Shown here: in pieces, positions 46,201 through 59,500 of the stretch
Numbering within the stretch: position 1 is the stretch's first letter
How the letters are laid out: the number at the start of each line of letters is the position of its first letter
Source of the DNA: Plumapathes pennacea
Taxonomy: Eukaryota > Cnidaria > Anthozoa > Antipatharia > Myriopathidae
NCBI GenBank assembly: GCA_964036295.1
Contig: OZ038466.1
Span: 10,752,001-10,816,000, forward strand
DNA length: 64,000 nucleotides
Reading direction: 5' to 3'
Made by a program: the position numbers and the translations under genes
The notes under the pieces: generated by a model
Database searches by the model: none
Seen by the model: only the letters and a program-made list of their open reading frames with translations
Told to the model about the DNA's origin: nothing

Positions 46201-49200
46201 GTTTCTATTATAAGCCGTCGTCATGAGGTAATGCGACCTTTCTTTACTGCGCAGATAATAATGTCTTAATCAACAGCCATTCTGTATTAATATAAGCACA
46301 GTTAACATTGGTATTACTAACATTTTAAGGCTTACCCATGGTAACCTATGTATCAGACTATCACAGAGCAATTTAACAGAAATCACGTATTTAAATGTTT
46401 ATAATATAAAACGTCATCAAGACGTGATGTGACGTTTCTTTACTGCGCAGATAGTAAAGTCTTAATCAGCAGCCTTTCTGTGTTAATATAAGCTCAGTTA
46501 ACATTGGCATTAGTAACATTTTAAGGCTTAACCATGGTTACCCATGTATCAAACTATCACAGAACAATTTAACAGATATTACGTATTTACATGTTTCTAT
46601 TATAAGGCGTCATCATCATGTGATGTGACGTTTGTTTACAGCGCAGATAGTAAAGACTTAATGAACAACCTTTCTCTGTTAATATAAGCTCAGTTAACAT
46701 TGGTATTAATAACATTTTAAGGCTTACCCATGGTTACCCATGTATCAGACTATCACAGAACGATTTAACAGAAAATACGTATTTACATGTTTCTATTATA
46801 AAGCGTCATCATGATGTGCTGTGACGTTTGTTTACTGCCCAGATAGTAAAGTCTTCATCAACAGCGATTCTGTGTTAATATAAGCACAGTTAACATTGGT
46901 ATTACTAACATTTTAAGGCTTACCCATGGTTACCCATGTATCAAACTATCACAGAACAATTTTACAGAAATTACGTATTTACATGTTTCTATTATAAAAC
47001 CTCATCATGACGTGATGTGACGTTTGTTTACTATTCAGATAGTAATATCTTAATCAGCAGCCTTTCTGTGTTAATATAAGCACAGTTAACATTGGTATTA
47101 CTAACATTTTAAGGCTTACCCATGGTTACCCATGTATCAAACTATCACAAAACGATTTAACAGAAATTATGTATTTACATGTTTCTATTATAAGGCGACG
47201 TCATGAGGTAATGTGACGTTCCTTTACTGCGTAGACAATAATGACTTAATCAACAGCCATTCTGTGTTAATATAAGCACAGTTAACATTGGTATTACTAA
47301 CATTTTAAGGCTTACCCATGGTTACCCATGTATCAAACTATCACAGAACAATTTAACAGAAATTACCTATTTACATGTTTCTATTATAAGGCGTCATCAT
47401 GACTGGATGTGACGTTTCTTTACTGCGCAGATAGTAAAGTCTTAATCAACAGCCATTCTGTGTTAATATAAGCACAGTTAACATTGGTATTACTAACATT
47501 TTAAGGCTTACCCATGGTTACCCATATATCAAAGTATCACACAACAATTTAACAGAAATTACGTATTTACATGTTTCTATTATAAAGCGTCATCATCATG
47601 TGATGTGACGTTTGTTTACAGCGCAGAGAATAAAGACTTAATGAACAACCTTTCTCTGTTAATATAAGCTCTGTTAACATTGGTATTACTAACATTTTAA
47701 GGCTTACCCATGGTTACCCATGTATCAAACTATCACAAAACGATTTAACAGAAATTACGTATTTACATGTTTCTATTATAAGGCGTCATGATCATGTGAT
47801 GTGACGTTTGTTTACTGCCCAGATAGTAAAGTCTTAATCAACAGCGATTCTGTGTTAATATAAGCACAGTTAACATTGGTATTACTAACATTTTAAGGCT
47901 TACACATGGTTACCCATGCATCAAACTATCACAGAACAATTTAACAGAAATTACGTATTTACATTTTTCTATTATAAAACCTCATAATGACGTGATCTGA
48001 CGCTTGTTTACTATTCAGATAGTAATGTCTTAATCAGCAGCATATCTGTGTTAATATAAGCACAGTTAACATTGGTATTACTAACATTTTAAGGCTTACC
48101 CATGGTTACCCATGTATCAAACTATCACAGAACGATTTCACAGAAATTACGTATTTACATGTTTCTATTATTAGGCGTCGTCATGAGGTAATGTGACGTT
48201 TTTTTCCTGCGCAGATAATAATGTCTTAATCAACAGCCATTCTGTGTTAATATAAGCAATATTAACATTGGTATTACTAACATTTTAAGGCTTCCCCATG
48301 GTTACCCATGTATCAAACTATCACAGAACAAATCAACAGAAATTACGTATTTACATGTTTATAATATAAAACATCATCATGACGTGATGTGACGTTTGTT
48401 TACTGCGGAGATAGTAAAGTCTTAATCAACAGCCTTTCTGTGTTAATATAAGCTCAGTTAACATTGGTATTACTAACATTTTAAGGCTTACCCATGGTTT
48501 CCCATGCATCAAACTATCACAGAACAATTTAACAGAAATTACGTATTTACATGTTTTTATTATAAGGTGTCATCATGACGTGATGTGACTCTTGTTTACT
48601 ATTCAGATAGTAAAGTCTTAATCAGCAGCCTTTCTGTGTTAATATAAGCACAGTTAACATTGGTATTACTAACATTTTAAGGCTTACCCATGGTTACCAA
48701 TGTATCAAACTATCACAGAACGATTTAACAGAAATTACGTATTTACATGTTTCTATTATAAGGCGTCGTCATGAGGTAATGTGACGCTTCTTTACTGCGC
48801 AGATAATAATGTCTTAATCAACAGCCATTCTGTGTTAATATAAGCACAGTTAACATTGGTATTACTAACATTTTAAGGCTTACCCATGGTTACCCATGTA
48901 TCAGACTATCACAGAGCAATTTAACAGAAATTACGGATTTACATGTTTATAATATAAAACGTCATCTTGACGTGATGTGACGTTTGTTTACTGCGCAGAT
49001 AGTAAAGTCTTAATCAACAGCCTTTCTGTGTTAATATAAGCTCAGTTAACATTGGTATTAGTAACATTTTAAGGCTTACCCATGGTTATCAATGTATCAA
49101 ACTATAACAGAACAATTTGACAGAAATTACGTATTTACATGTTTTTATTATAAGGTGTCATCATGATGTGATGTGACGTTTGTTTACAGCGCAGATAGTA

Positions 49201-50045
49201 AAGTCTTAATCAACAGCCATTCTGTGTTAATATAAGCACAGTTAACATTGGTATTACTAACATTTTAAGGATTACCCATGGTTACCCATGTATCAAACTA
49301 TCGCAGAACGATTTAACAGAATTTCCGTATTTACATGTTTCTATTATAAGGTGTCATCATAATGTGATGTGACGTTTGTTTACTGCGCACATAGTAAAAA
49401 CTTAATGAACAGCCATTCTGTGTTAATACAAGCACAGTTACCTTTGGTATTACTAGCATTTTAAGGCTTACCTGGTTACCTATGTATCAAACTATCACAG
49501 AACAATTTAACAGAAATTACGTACTTACATGTTTGTATTATAAAACCTCATCATAATGTAATATGACGTTTCTTTACTATTCAGATAGTAAAGTCTTAAT
49601 CAACAGCCTTTCTGTGTTAATATAAGCACAATTAACATTGGTATTACTAACATTTTAAGGCTCACCCATGGTTACCCATGTATCAAATTATCACAAAACG
49701 ATTTAACAGAAATTACGTGTTTACATGTTTCTATTATAAGGCGTCATCATCATGTGATGTGACGTTTCTTTACTGCGCAGATAGTAAAGTCTTAATCAAC
49801 AGCCTTTCTGTGTTAATATAAGCACAGTTAACATTGGTATTACTAACATTTTAAGGCTTACCCATGGTTACCCATGTATCAAACTTTCACAGAACAATTT
49901 AACAGAAATTACGTATTTACATGTTTCTATTATAAAGCGTCATCATCATGTGATGTGACGTTTGTTTACAGCGCAGATAGTAAACTCTTAATCAACAGCG
50001 ATTCTGTGTTAATATAAGCACAGTTAACATTGGTATTACTAACAT
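34281..50045. repeat. Tandem ~8-kb duplication within array 4
   Basis: 34281-42456 and 42457-~50045 carry the same series of private variants in the same order: AATTCCGTATTTAC, CAGCATATCTG, CAGCGGAGATAGTAAAGAC, CACATAGTAAAAACTTAATG, ACTTTCACAGAAC. The offset falls from about 8,173 (at 35351) to 7,979 (at 38661) to 7,588 (at 41797). So the second copy lacks one and then two more monomers. Confidence 0.8.
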
Positions 50046-50089
50046 TTTAAGGCTTACCCATGGTTACCCATGTATCAAACTATCACAGA

Positions 50090-53000
50090 ACAATTTAACA
50101 GAAATTTCGTATTTACATGTTTCTATTATAAAACCTCATCATGACGTGATGTGACGTTTCTTTAAAGCGCAGATAGTAAAGTCTTAATCAACAACCTTTC
50201 TGTGTTAATATAAGCACAGTTAACATTGGTATTACTAACATTTTAAGGCTTACCCATGGTTACCTATGTATCAAACTATCACAAAACGATTTAACAGAAA
50301 TTACGTATTTACATGTTTCTATTATAAGGCGTCATCATCATGTGATGTGACGTTTGTTTACTGCCCAGATAGTAAAGTCTTAATCAACAGCGATTCTGTG
50401 TTAATATAAGCACAGTTAACATTGGTATTACTAACATTTTAAGGCTTACCCATGGTTACCCATGTATCAAACTATTACAGAACAATTTAACAGCAATTAC
50501 GTATTTACATTTTTCTATTATAAAACCTCATAATGACGTGATGTGACGTTTGTTTACTTTACAGATAGTAATGTCTTAATCAGCAGCATATCTGTGTTAA
50601 TATGAGCCCAGTTACCTATGGTATTACTAACATTTTAAGGCTTACCCATGGTTACCCATGAATAAAACTATCACAGAACGATTTAACAGAAATTACGTAT
50701 TTACATGTTTCTATTATAAGGCGTCGTCATGAGGTAATGTGACGTTTCTTTCCTGCGCAGATAATAATGTCTTAATCAACAGCCATTCTGTGTTAATATA
50801 AGCACAATTAACATTGGTATTACTAACATTTTAAGGCTTACCCATGGTTACCAATGTATCAAACTATCACTGAACAATTTAACAGAAATTACGTATTTAC
50901 ATGTTTATAATATAAAACGTCATCATGACGTGATGTGACGTTTGTTTACTGCGCAGATAGTAAAGTCTTAATCAAAAGCTTTTCTGTGTTAATATAAGCT
51001 CAGTTATTATTGGTATTACTAACATTTTAAGGCTTACCCATGGTTACCTATGTATCAAACTATCACAGAACGATTTAACAGAAATTACGTATTTACATGT
51101 TTCTATTATAAGGCGTCGTCATGAGGTAATGTGACGTTTCTTTCATGCGCAGATAATGTCTTAATCAACAGCCATTCTGTGTTAATATAAGCACAATTAA
51201 CATTGGTATTACTAACATTTTAAGGCTTACCCATGGTTACCCATGTATCAAACTATCACAGAACGATTTAACAGAAATTACGTATTCACATTTTTCTATT
51301 ATAAGGCGTCGTCATGAGGTAATGTGACGTTTCTTTACTCCGTAGATAATAATGTCTTAATCAACAGCCATTCTCTGTTAATATAAGCACAGTTAACATT
51401 GGTATTACTAACATTTTAAGGCTTACCCATGGTTACCCATGGTTACCCACGTATCAAACTATCACAGAACAATTTAACAAAAATTGCGTATTTACATGTT
51501 TCTATTATAAAATCTCATCATGACATGATGTGACGTTTGATTACTGCGTAGATAGTAAAGTCTTAATCAACAGCCTTTCTGTGTTAATATAAGCACAGTT
51601 AACATTGGTTTTACTAACATTTTAAGGCTTACCCATGGTTACCCATGTATCAAACTATCACAGAACAATTTAACAGAAATTACGTATTTACATGTTTCTA
51701 TTATAAAACCTCATCATGACGTGATGTGACGTTTCTTTAAAGCGCAGATAGTAAAGTCTTAATCAACAACCTTTCTGTGTTAATATAAGCACAGTTAACA
51801 TTGGTATTACTAACATTTTAAGGCTTACCCATGGTTACCTATGTATCAAACTATCACAAAACGATTTAACAGAAATTACGTATTTACATGTTTCTATTAT
51901 AAGGCGTCATCATCATGTGATGTGACGTTTGTTTACTGCCCAGATAGTAAAGTCTTAATCAACAGCAATTCTGTGTTAATATAAGCACAGTTAACATTGG
52001 TATTACTAACATTTTAAGGCTTACCCATGGTTACCCATGTATCAAACTATTACAGAACAATTTAACAGCAATTACGTATTTACATTTTTCTATTATAAAA
52101 CCTCATAATGACGTGATGTGACGTTTGTTTACTTTACAGATAGTAATGTCTTAATCAGCAGCATATCTGTGTTAATATGAGCCCAGTTACCTATGGTATT
52201 ACTAACATTTTAAGGCTTACCCATGGTTACCCATGAATAAAACTATCACAGAACGATTTAACAGAAATTACGTATTTACATGTTTCTATTATAAGGCGTC
52301 GTCATGAGGTAATGTGACGTTTCTTTCCTGCGCAGATAATAATGTCTTAATCAACAGCCATTCTGTGTTAATATAAGCACAATTAACATTGGTATTACTA
52401 ACATTTTAAGGCTTACCCATGGTTACCAATGTATCAAACTATCACTGAACAATTTAACAGAAATTACGTATTTACATGTTTATAATATAAAACGTCATCA
52501 TGACGTGATGTGACGTTTCTTTACTGCGCAGATAGTAAAGTCTTAATCAAAAGCTTTTCTGTGTTAATATAAGCTCAGTTAACATTGGTATTACTAACAT
52601 TTTAAGGCTTACCCATGGTTACCTATGTATCAAACTATCACAGAACGATTTAACAGAAATTACGTATTTACATGTTTCTATTATAAGGCGTCGTCATGAG
52701 GTAATGTGACGTTTCTTTCATGCGCAGATAATGTCTTAATCAACAGCCATTCTGTGTTAATATAAGCACAGTTAACATTGGTATTACTAACATTTTAAGG
52801 CTTACCCATGGTTACCCATGTATCAAACTATCACAGAACGATTTAACAGAAATTACGTATTTACATTTTTCTATTATAAGGCGTCGTCATGAGGTAATGT
52901 GACGTTTCTTTACTCCGTAGATAATAATGTCTTAATCAACAGCCATTCTCTGTTAATATAAGCACAGTTAACATTGGTATTACTAACATTTTAAGGCTTA

Positions 53001-53240
53001 CCCATGGTTACCCATGGTTACCCACGTATCAAACTATCACAGAACAATTTAACAAAAATTGCGTATTTACATGTTTCTATTATAAAATCTCATCATGACA
53101 TGATGTGACGTTTGATTACTGCGTAGATAGTAAAGTCTTAATCAACAGCCTTTCTGTGTTAATATAAGCTCAGTTAACATTGGTATTACTAACATTTTAA
53201 GGCTTACCCATGGTTACCCATGTATCAAACTATCACAAAA
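50090..53240. repeat. Tandem 1,575-bp (8-monomer) duplication
   Basis: Offset 1,575 holds for several rare variants: TTCTTTAAAGCGC (50159/51734), TAATATGAGCCCAG, TTAATCAAAAGCTTTTC, CCCACGTATCAAAC (51446/53021). Confidence 0.85.
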
Positions 53241-55042
53241 CGATTTAACAGAAATTACGTATTTACATGTTTCTATTATAAGGCGTCATCATCATGTGAT
53301 GTGACGTTTGTTTACTGCCCAGATAGTAAAGTCTTAATCAACAGCGATTCTGTGTTAATATAAGCACAGTTAACATTGGTATTACTAACATTTTAAGCCT
53401 TACCCATGGTTACCCATGTATCAAACTATTACAGAACAATTTAACAGAAATTTCGTATTTACATTTTTCTATTATAAAACCTCATAATGACGTGATGTGA
53501 CGTTTGTTTACTATTCAGATAGTAATATCTTAATCAGCAGCATATCTGTGTTAATATAAGCCCAGTTAGCATTGGTATTACTAACATTTTAAGGCTTACC
53601 TATGGTGACCCATGTATCAAACTATCACAAAACGATTTAACAGAAATTACGTATTTACATGTTTCTATTGTAAGGCGTCGTCATGAGGTAATGTGACGCT
53701 TCTTTCCTGCGCAGACAATAATGTCTTAATCAACAGCCATTCTGTGTTAATATAAGCACAATTAACATTGGTATTACTAACATTTTAAGGCTTCCCCATG
53801 GTTACCCATGTATCAAACTATCACAGAACAATTTAACAGAAATTACGTATTTACATGTTTATAATATAAAACGTCATCATGACGTGATGTGACGTTTGTT
53901 TACTGCGCAGATAGTAAAGTCTTAATCAACAGATTTTCTGTATTAATATAAGCTCAGTTAACATTGGTATTACTAACATTTTAAGGCTTACCCATGGTTA
54001 CCCATGTATCATACTATCACAGAACGATTTAACAGAAATTACGTATTTACATGTTTCTATTATAAGGCGTCGTCATGAGGTAATGTGACGTTTCTTTCCT
54101 GCGCAGATAATAATGTCTTAATCAACAGCCATTCTGTGTTAATATAAGCACAATTAACATTGGTATTATTAACATTTTAAGGCTTAAACATGGTTACCCA
54201 TGTATCAAACTATCACAGAACAATTTAACAGAAATTGCGTATTTACATGTTTCTATTTTAAAATCTCATCATGACATGATGTGACGTTTGATTACTGCGT
54301 AGATAGTAAAGTCTTAATCAACAGCCTTTCTGTGTTAATATAAGCTCAGTTAACATTCGTATTACTAACATTTTAAGACTTACCCATGGTTACCCATGTA
54401 TCAAACTATCACAAAACGATTTAACAGAAATTACGTATTTACATGTTTCTATTATAAGGCGTCATCATCATGTGATTTGACGTTTGTTTACTGCCCAGAT
54501 AGTAAAGTCTTAATCAACAGCCATTCTGTGTTAATATAAGCACAGTTAACATTGGTATTACTAACATTTTAAGGCTTACCCATGGTTACCCATGTATCAA
54601 ACTATTACAAAACAATTTAACAGAAATAACGTATTTACATTTTTCTATTATAAAACCTCATAATGACGTGATGTGACGTTTGTTTACTATTCAGATAGTA
54701 ATATCTTAATCAGCAGCATATCTGTGTTAATATAAGCCCAGTTAGCATTGGTATTACTAACATTTTAAGGCTTACCCATGGTTACCCATGTATCAAACTA
54801 TCACAAAACGATTTAACAGAAATTACGTATTTACATGTTTCTATTATAAGGCGTCGTCATGAGGTAATGTGACGCTTCTTTCCTGCGCAGACAATAATGT
54901 CTTAATCAACAGCCATTCTGTGTTAATATAAGCACAATTAACATTGGTATTACTAACATTTTAAGGCTTCCCCATGGTTACCCATGTATCAAACTATCAC
55001 AGAACAATTTAACAGAAATTACGTATTTACATGTTTATAATA

Positions 55043-56507
55043 CTAGAAATACGATAACCGCAGATACCCCCTCACTCTGCCATTGATGGGACTTTTATTT
55101 TGGTAACTCCCAACAAGAGTAGCCTTTGTTTTACCGAAATGTTAACTCAATCTTTTCTTCGAACTCAAGTGCTACACGCAAAGGAAGGAGAAAAAGAATG
55201 GTGTGTGTTATACTTTTGCGTTGAAAAAAGAATCGATTGCGTGACGAAGTACGTATTTCCCACGGTCGGCACGTCAAATTAATTCATACAGTCTGCCAAG
55301 CACGTTCTCAAAATTTAATACTCAAAGTTTGAAGTTGGTCGGCCGTCGTAGTACGGGAAAAAAGGAACACTGATTTTCCAATTTTGAATTCATAGGCAGT
55401 ACAATTAAATAGGCTTCCTGTGCGATTTGTTTTTACTCTGGACTGCATGCACCAGATTCAGACATGCATATTTAATAGGCTCGAATTGTTTTGTATGTGA
55501 ACCCACTCAAAACAGCAAGATTTCTCCCAGAATCAAAGCAAAACTTGAACAGTTTACTTCAAATTATACACGGGCTTCAGACCCAGTAATGCTTCTAAGG
55601 CCTTGTGAACGATTCTCGCTGCAATCACCGCGTGTCAGATTACAGAAAAATAAGACACTGATCTGACTAAATCATTCAAGACTCCAAGTTCCGATTGCTC
55701 TGAGCGAATACGGTAGCCGAAACTGGCGACAGAAGCGTAGTAAAACAATCCTTCGAGGGAAAATGATCAGCATACAGATTTTAATACATTCTTGAAGTGA
55801 TCGAGTTACATACTATACGGGATACAATATATTTGTCACGGTGATTGTTCGGTTTCCACTGACTAACCTTTGTTGCTTGTCCTTTCTAAATAAGTATCTG
55901 AGTTTAACACAAAACGGCGTCTGAAGCTCCCGATTTGCTTTCAAGCGCTGTTCCCTTTGCGGAGTTGTCTGTGTTACCCGCTTCTGTTCATGTCGCTTTT
56001 GGTCGGCATTCATGCGCTGTTGTCTTTGCGGAGTCTTCTCTTCGGCCCTCTTTTTCTCCTGAAGGTCCCGATTTGCTTTCAAGCGCTGTTCTTTTTGCGG
56101 AGTTGTCCGTGTTGCCCGCTTCTGTTCATGTCGCTTTTGGTCGGCATTCATTCGCTGTTGTCTTTGCGGAGTCTTCTCTTCGGTCCGCTTTCGCTCTTGA
56201 AGTGCCTGTTCGCTTCTCTTTTGAAGACGAGCTTCGCGAGACCGTTCTGTTTCAAGTTTTCTAGCTTTTAAATTCATTTTCGTGAACGCAGTTACGTACA
56301 ATTGTTGCTTCGTTCAAATCTTTCTTAAAAACATGGCGGTGACGCTAGTCGATAATAATTACGTCATTGCCTTATTTGGACATAAAAAGGTCGCATCGCA
56401 CAAACACACGAACATTAGATTTCGAGATGGCGACGCGCTTGGAGTCTTCAAATGAGCCGACTATGTTGCATTAGCGTCGTAAATATTTCCTTCACTTCGT
56501 TCGGGGA
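55043..56507 (-). mobile_element. Helitron, 1,465 bp, canonical ends, in satellite
   Basis: On the minus strand: A|TCCCCGAACGAAG ... CGGTTATCGTATTTCTAG|T. This is the canonical Helitron structure: 5' TC, 3' CTAG, insertion between A and T, no target duplication. A GCAGA/TCTGC stem lies about 13 bases inside the 3' end. Removing it restores TTTATAATA|TAAAACGTC, found in many nearby monomers. A minus-strand ORF near the 5' end resembles the N-terminus of Helitron Rep/helicase proteins, but no Rep HUH motif or Pif1-type helicase follows. It is a non-autonomous internal-deletion derivative. Confidence 0.88.
55813..56301 (-). CDS. Truncated Helitron protein N-terminus (Arg/Lys/Gln-rich repeats)
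   Basis: 162 codons starting about 200 bp inside the Helitron 5' end. Two ~45-residue repeats with the pattern KTPQRQQRMNADQKRHEQKR then TTPQ[KR]EQRLKANR. Strings of the ET/KTP-x-x-R-x-x-R-L/M kind are common at the N-terminus of animal Helitron Rep-helicase proteins (family knowledge). The frame ends after about 40 non-repeat residues. The catalytic domains are absent, so it cannot mobilise itself. A generic charged coiled coil is the alternative, but the position inside a canonical Helitron, on the right strand, favours this reading. Confidence 0.65.
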   Translation of the reverse strand: MYVTAFTKMNLKARKLETERSREARLQKRSEQALQERKRTEEKTPQRQQRMNADQKRHEQKRATRTTPQKEQRLKANRDLQEKKRAEEKTPQRQQRMNADQKRHEQKRVTQTTPQREQRLKANRELQTPFCVKLRYLFRKDKQQRLVSGNRTITVTNILYPV

Positions 56508-59500
56508 TAAAACGTCATCATGACGTGATGTGACGTTTGTTTACTGCGCAGATAGTAAAGTCTTAATCAACAGATTTTCTGTATTAATATAAGCTCAGTT
56601 AACATTGGTATTACTAACATTTTAAGGCTTACCCATGGTTACCCATGTATCAAACTATCACAGAACGATTTAACAGAAATTACGTATTTACATGTTTCTA
56701 TTATAAGGCGTCGTCATGAGGTAATGTGACGTTTCTTTCCTGCGCAGATAATAATGTCTTAATCAACAGCCATTCTGTGTTAATATAAGCACAATTAACA
56801 TTGGTATTACTAACATTTTAAGGCTTAAACATGGTTACCCATGGCTACCCATGTATCAAACTATCACAGAACAATTTAACAGAAATTGCGTATTTACATG
56901 TTTCTATTATAAAATCTCATCATGACATGATGTGACGTTTGATTACTGCGTAGATAGTAAAGTCTTAATCAACAGCCTTTCTGTGTTAATATAAGCTCAG
57001 TTAACATTCGTATTACTAACATTTTAAGACTTACCCATGGTTACCCATGTATCAAACTATCACAAAACGATTTAACAGAAATTACGTATTTACATGTTTC
57101 TATTATAAGGCGTCATCATCATGTGATGTGACGTTTGTTTACTGCCCAGATAGTAAAGTCTTAATCAACAGCCATTCTGTGTTAATATAAGCACAGTTAA
57201 CATTGGTATTACTAACATTTTAAGGCTTACCCATGGTTATCCATGTATCAAACTATTACAGAACAATTTAACAGAAATAACGTATTTACATTTTTCTATT
57301 ATAAAACCTTATAATGACGTGATGTGACGCTTGTTTACTATTCAGATAGTAATGTCTTAATCAGCAGCATATCTGTGTTAATATAAGCCCAGTTAACATT
57401 GGTATTACTAACATTTTAAGGCTTAACCATGGTTACCCATGTATCAAACTATCACAGAACGATTTAACAAAAATTACGTATTTACATGTTTCTATTATAA
57501 GGCGTCGTCATGAGGTAATGTGACGTTTCTTCCCTGCGCAGATAATAATGTCTTAATCAACAGCCATTCTGTGTTAATATAAGCACAATTAACATCGGTA
57601 TTACTAACATTTTAAGGCTTCCCCATGGTTACCCATGTATCAAACTATCACAGAACAATTTAACAGAAATTACGTATTCACATGTTTATAATATAAAACG
57701 TCATCATGACGTGATGTGACGTTTGTTTACTGCGCAGATAGTAAAGTCTTATTCAACAGCCTTTCTGTGTTAATATAAGTTCAATTAACATTGGTATTAC
57801 TAACATTTTAAGGCTTACCCATGCTTACCCATGCATCAAATTATCACAGAACAATTTAACAGAAATTACGTATTTACATGTTTTTATTATAAGGTGTCAT
57901 CATCACGTGATGTGACTTTTGTTTACTATTCAGATAGTAAAGTCTTAATCAGCAGCCTTTCTGTGTTAATATAAACACAGTTAACATTGGTATTACTAAC
58001 ATTTTAAGGCTTACCCATGGTTACCAATGTATCAAACTATCACAGAACGATTTAACAGAAATTACGTATTTACATTTTTCTATTATAAGGCGTCGTCATG
58101 AGGTAATGCGACGTTTCTTTACTGCGCAGATAATAATGTCTTAATCAACAGCCATTCTGTGTTAATATAAGCACAATTAACATTGGTATTACTAAAATTT
58201 TAAGGCTTCCCCATGGTTACCCATGTATCAAACTATCACAGAACAATTTAACAGAAATTACGTATTTACATGTTTTAATTATAAGGTGTCATCATGACGT
58301 GATGTGACTTTTGTTTACTATTCAGATAGTAAAGTCTTAATCAGCAGCCTTTCTGTGTTAATATAAGCACAGTTAACATTGGTATTACTAACATTTTAAG
58401 GCTTACCCATGGTTACCCATGTATCAAACTATCACAGAACGACTTAACAGAAATTACGTATTTACATGTTTCTATTATAAGGCGTCGTCATGAGGTAATG
58501 TGACGTTTCTTTACTGCGCAGATAATAATGTCTTAATCAACAGCCATTCTGTGTTAATATGAGCACAGTTAACATTGGTATTACTAACATTTTAAGGCTT
58601 ACCCATGGTTACCCATGTATCAGACTATCACAGAGCAATTTAATAGAAATTACGGATTTACATGTTTATAATATAAAACGTCATCTTGACGTGATGTGAC
58701 GTTTGTTTACTGCGCAGATAGTAAAGTCTTAATCAACAGCCTTTCTGTGTTAATATAAGCTCAGTTAACATTGGTATTAGTAACATTTTAAGGCTTACCC
58801 ATGGTTATCCATGTATCAAACTATCACAGAACAATTTAACAGAAATTACGTATTTACATGTTTTTATTATAAGGTGTCATCATGATGCGATGTGACGTTT
58901 GTTTACAGCGCAGATAGTAAAGTCTTAATCAACAGCCATTCTGTGTTAATATAAGCACAGTTAACATTGGTATTACTAACATTTTAAGGTTTACCCATGG
59001 TTACCCATGTATCAAAGTATCGCAGAACGATTTAACAGAAATTACGTATTTACATGTTTCTATTATAAGGTGTCATCATGATGTGATGTGACGTTTGTTT
59101 ACTGCGCACATAGTAAAAACTTAATGAACAGCCATTCTGTATTAATACAAGCACAGTTACCTTTGGTATTACTAACATTTTATGGCTTACATGGTTACCT
59201 ATGTATCAAACTATCACAAAGCAATTTAACAGAAATTACGTACTTACATGTTTGTATTATAAAACCTCATCATAATGTAATATGACGTTTGTTTACTATT
59301 CAGATAGTAAAGTCTTAATCAACAGCCTTTCTGTGTTAATATAAGCACAGTTAACATTGGTATTACTAACATTTTAAGGCTCAGCCATGGTTACCCATGT
59401 ATCAAACTATCACAAAACGATTTAACAGAAATTACGTATTTACATGTTTCTATTATAAGGCGTCATCATCATGTGATGTGACGTGTCTTTACTGCGCAGA

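Larger units (their letters stand above)
31763..55042. repeat. 196-bp satellite array 4 (~119 monomers, 23.3 kb)
   Basis: Uninterrupted head-to-tail monomers with more sequence variety than arrays 1-3. Recurrent subtypes include AAGGCGTCGTCATGAGG with TTCTTTCCTGCGCAG, AAAACGTCATCATGACG with TTTATAATATAAAAC, and CATCATCATGTGATG with GCCCAGATAG. These repeat in fixed orders, i.e. higher-order organisation. No gene is present; ORFs here are chance frames of the monomer. Confidence 0.95.
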
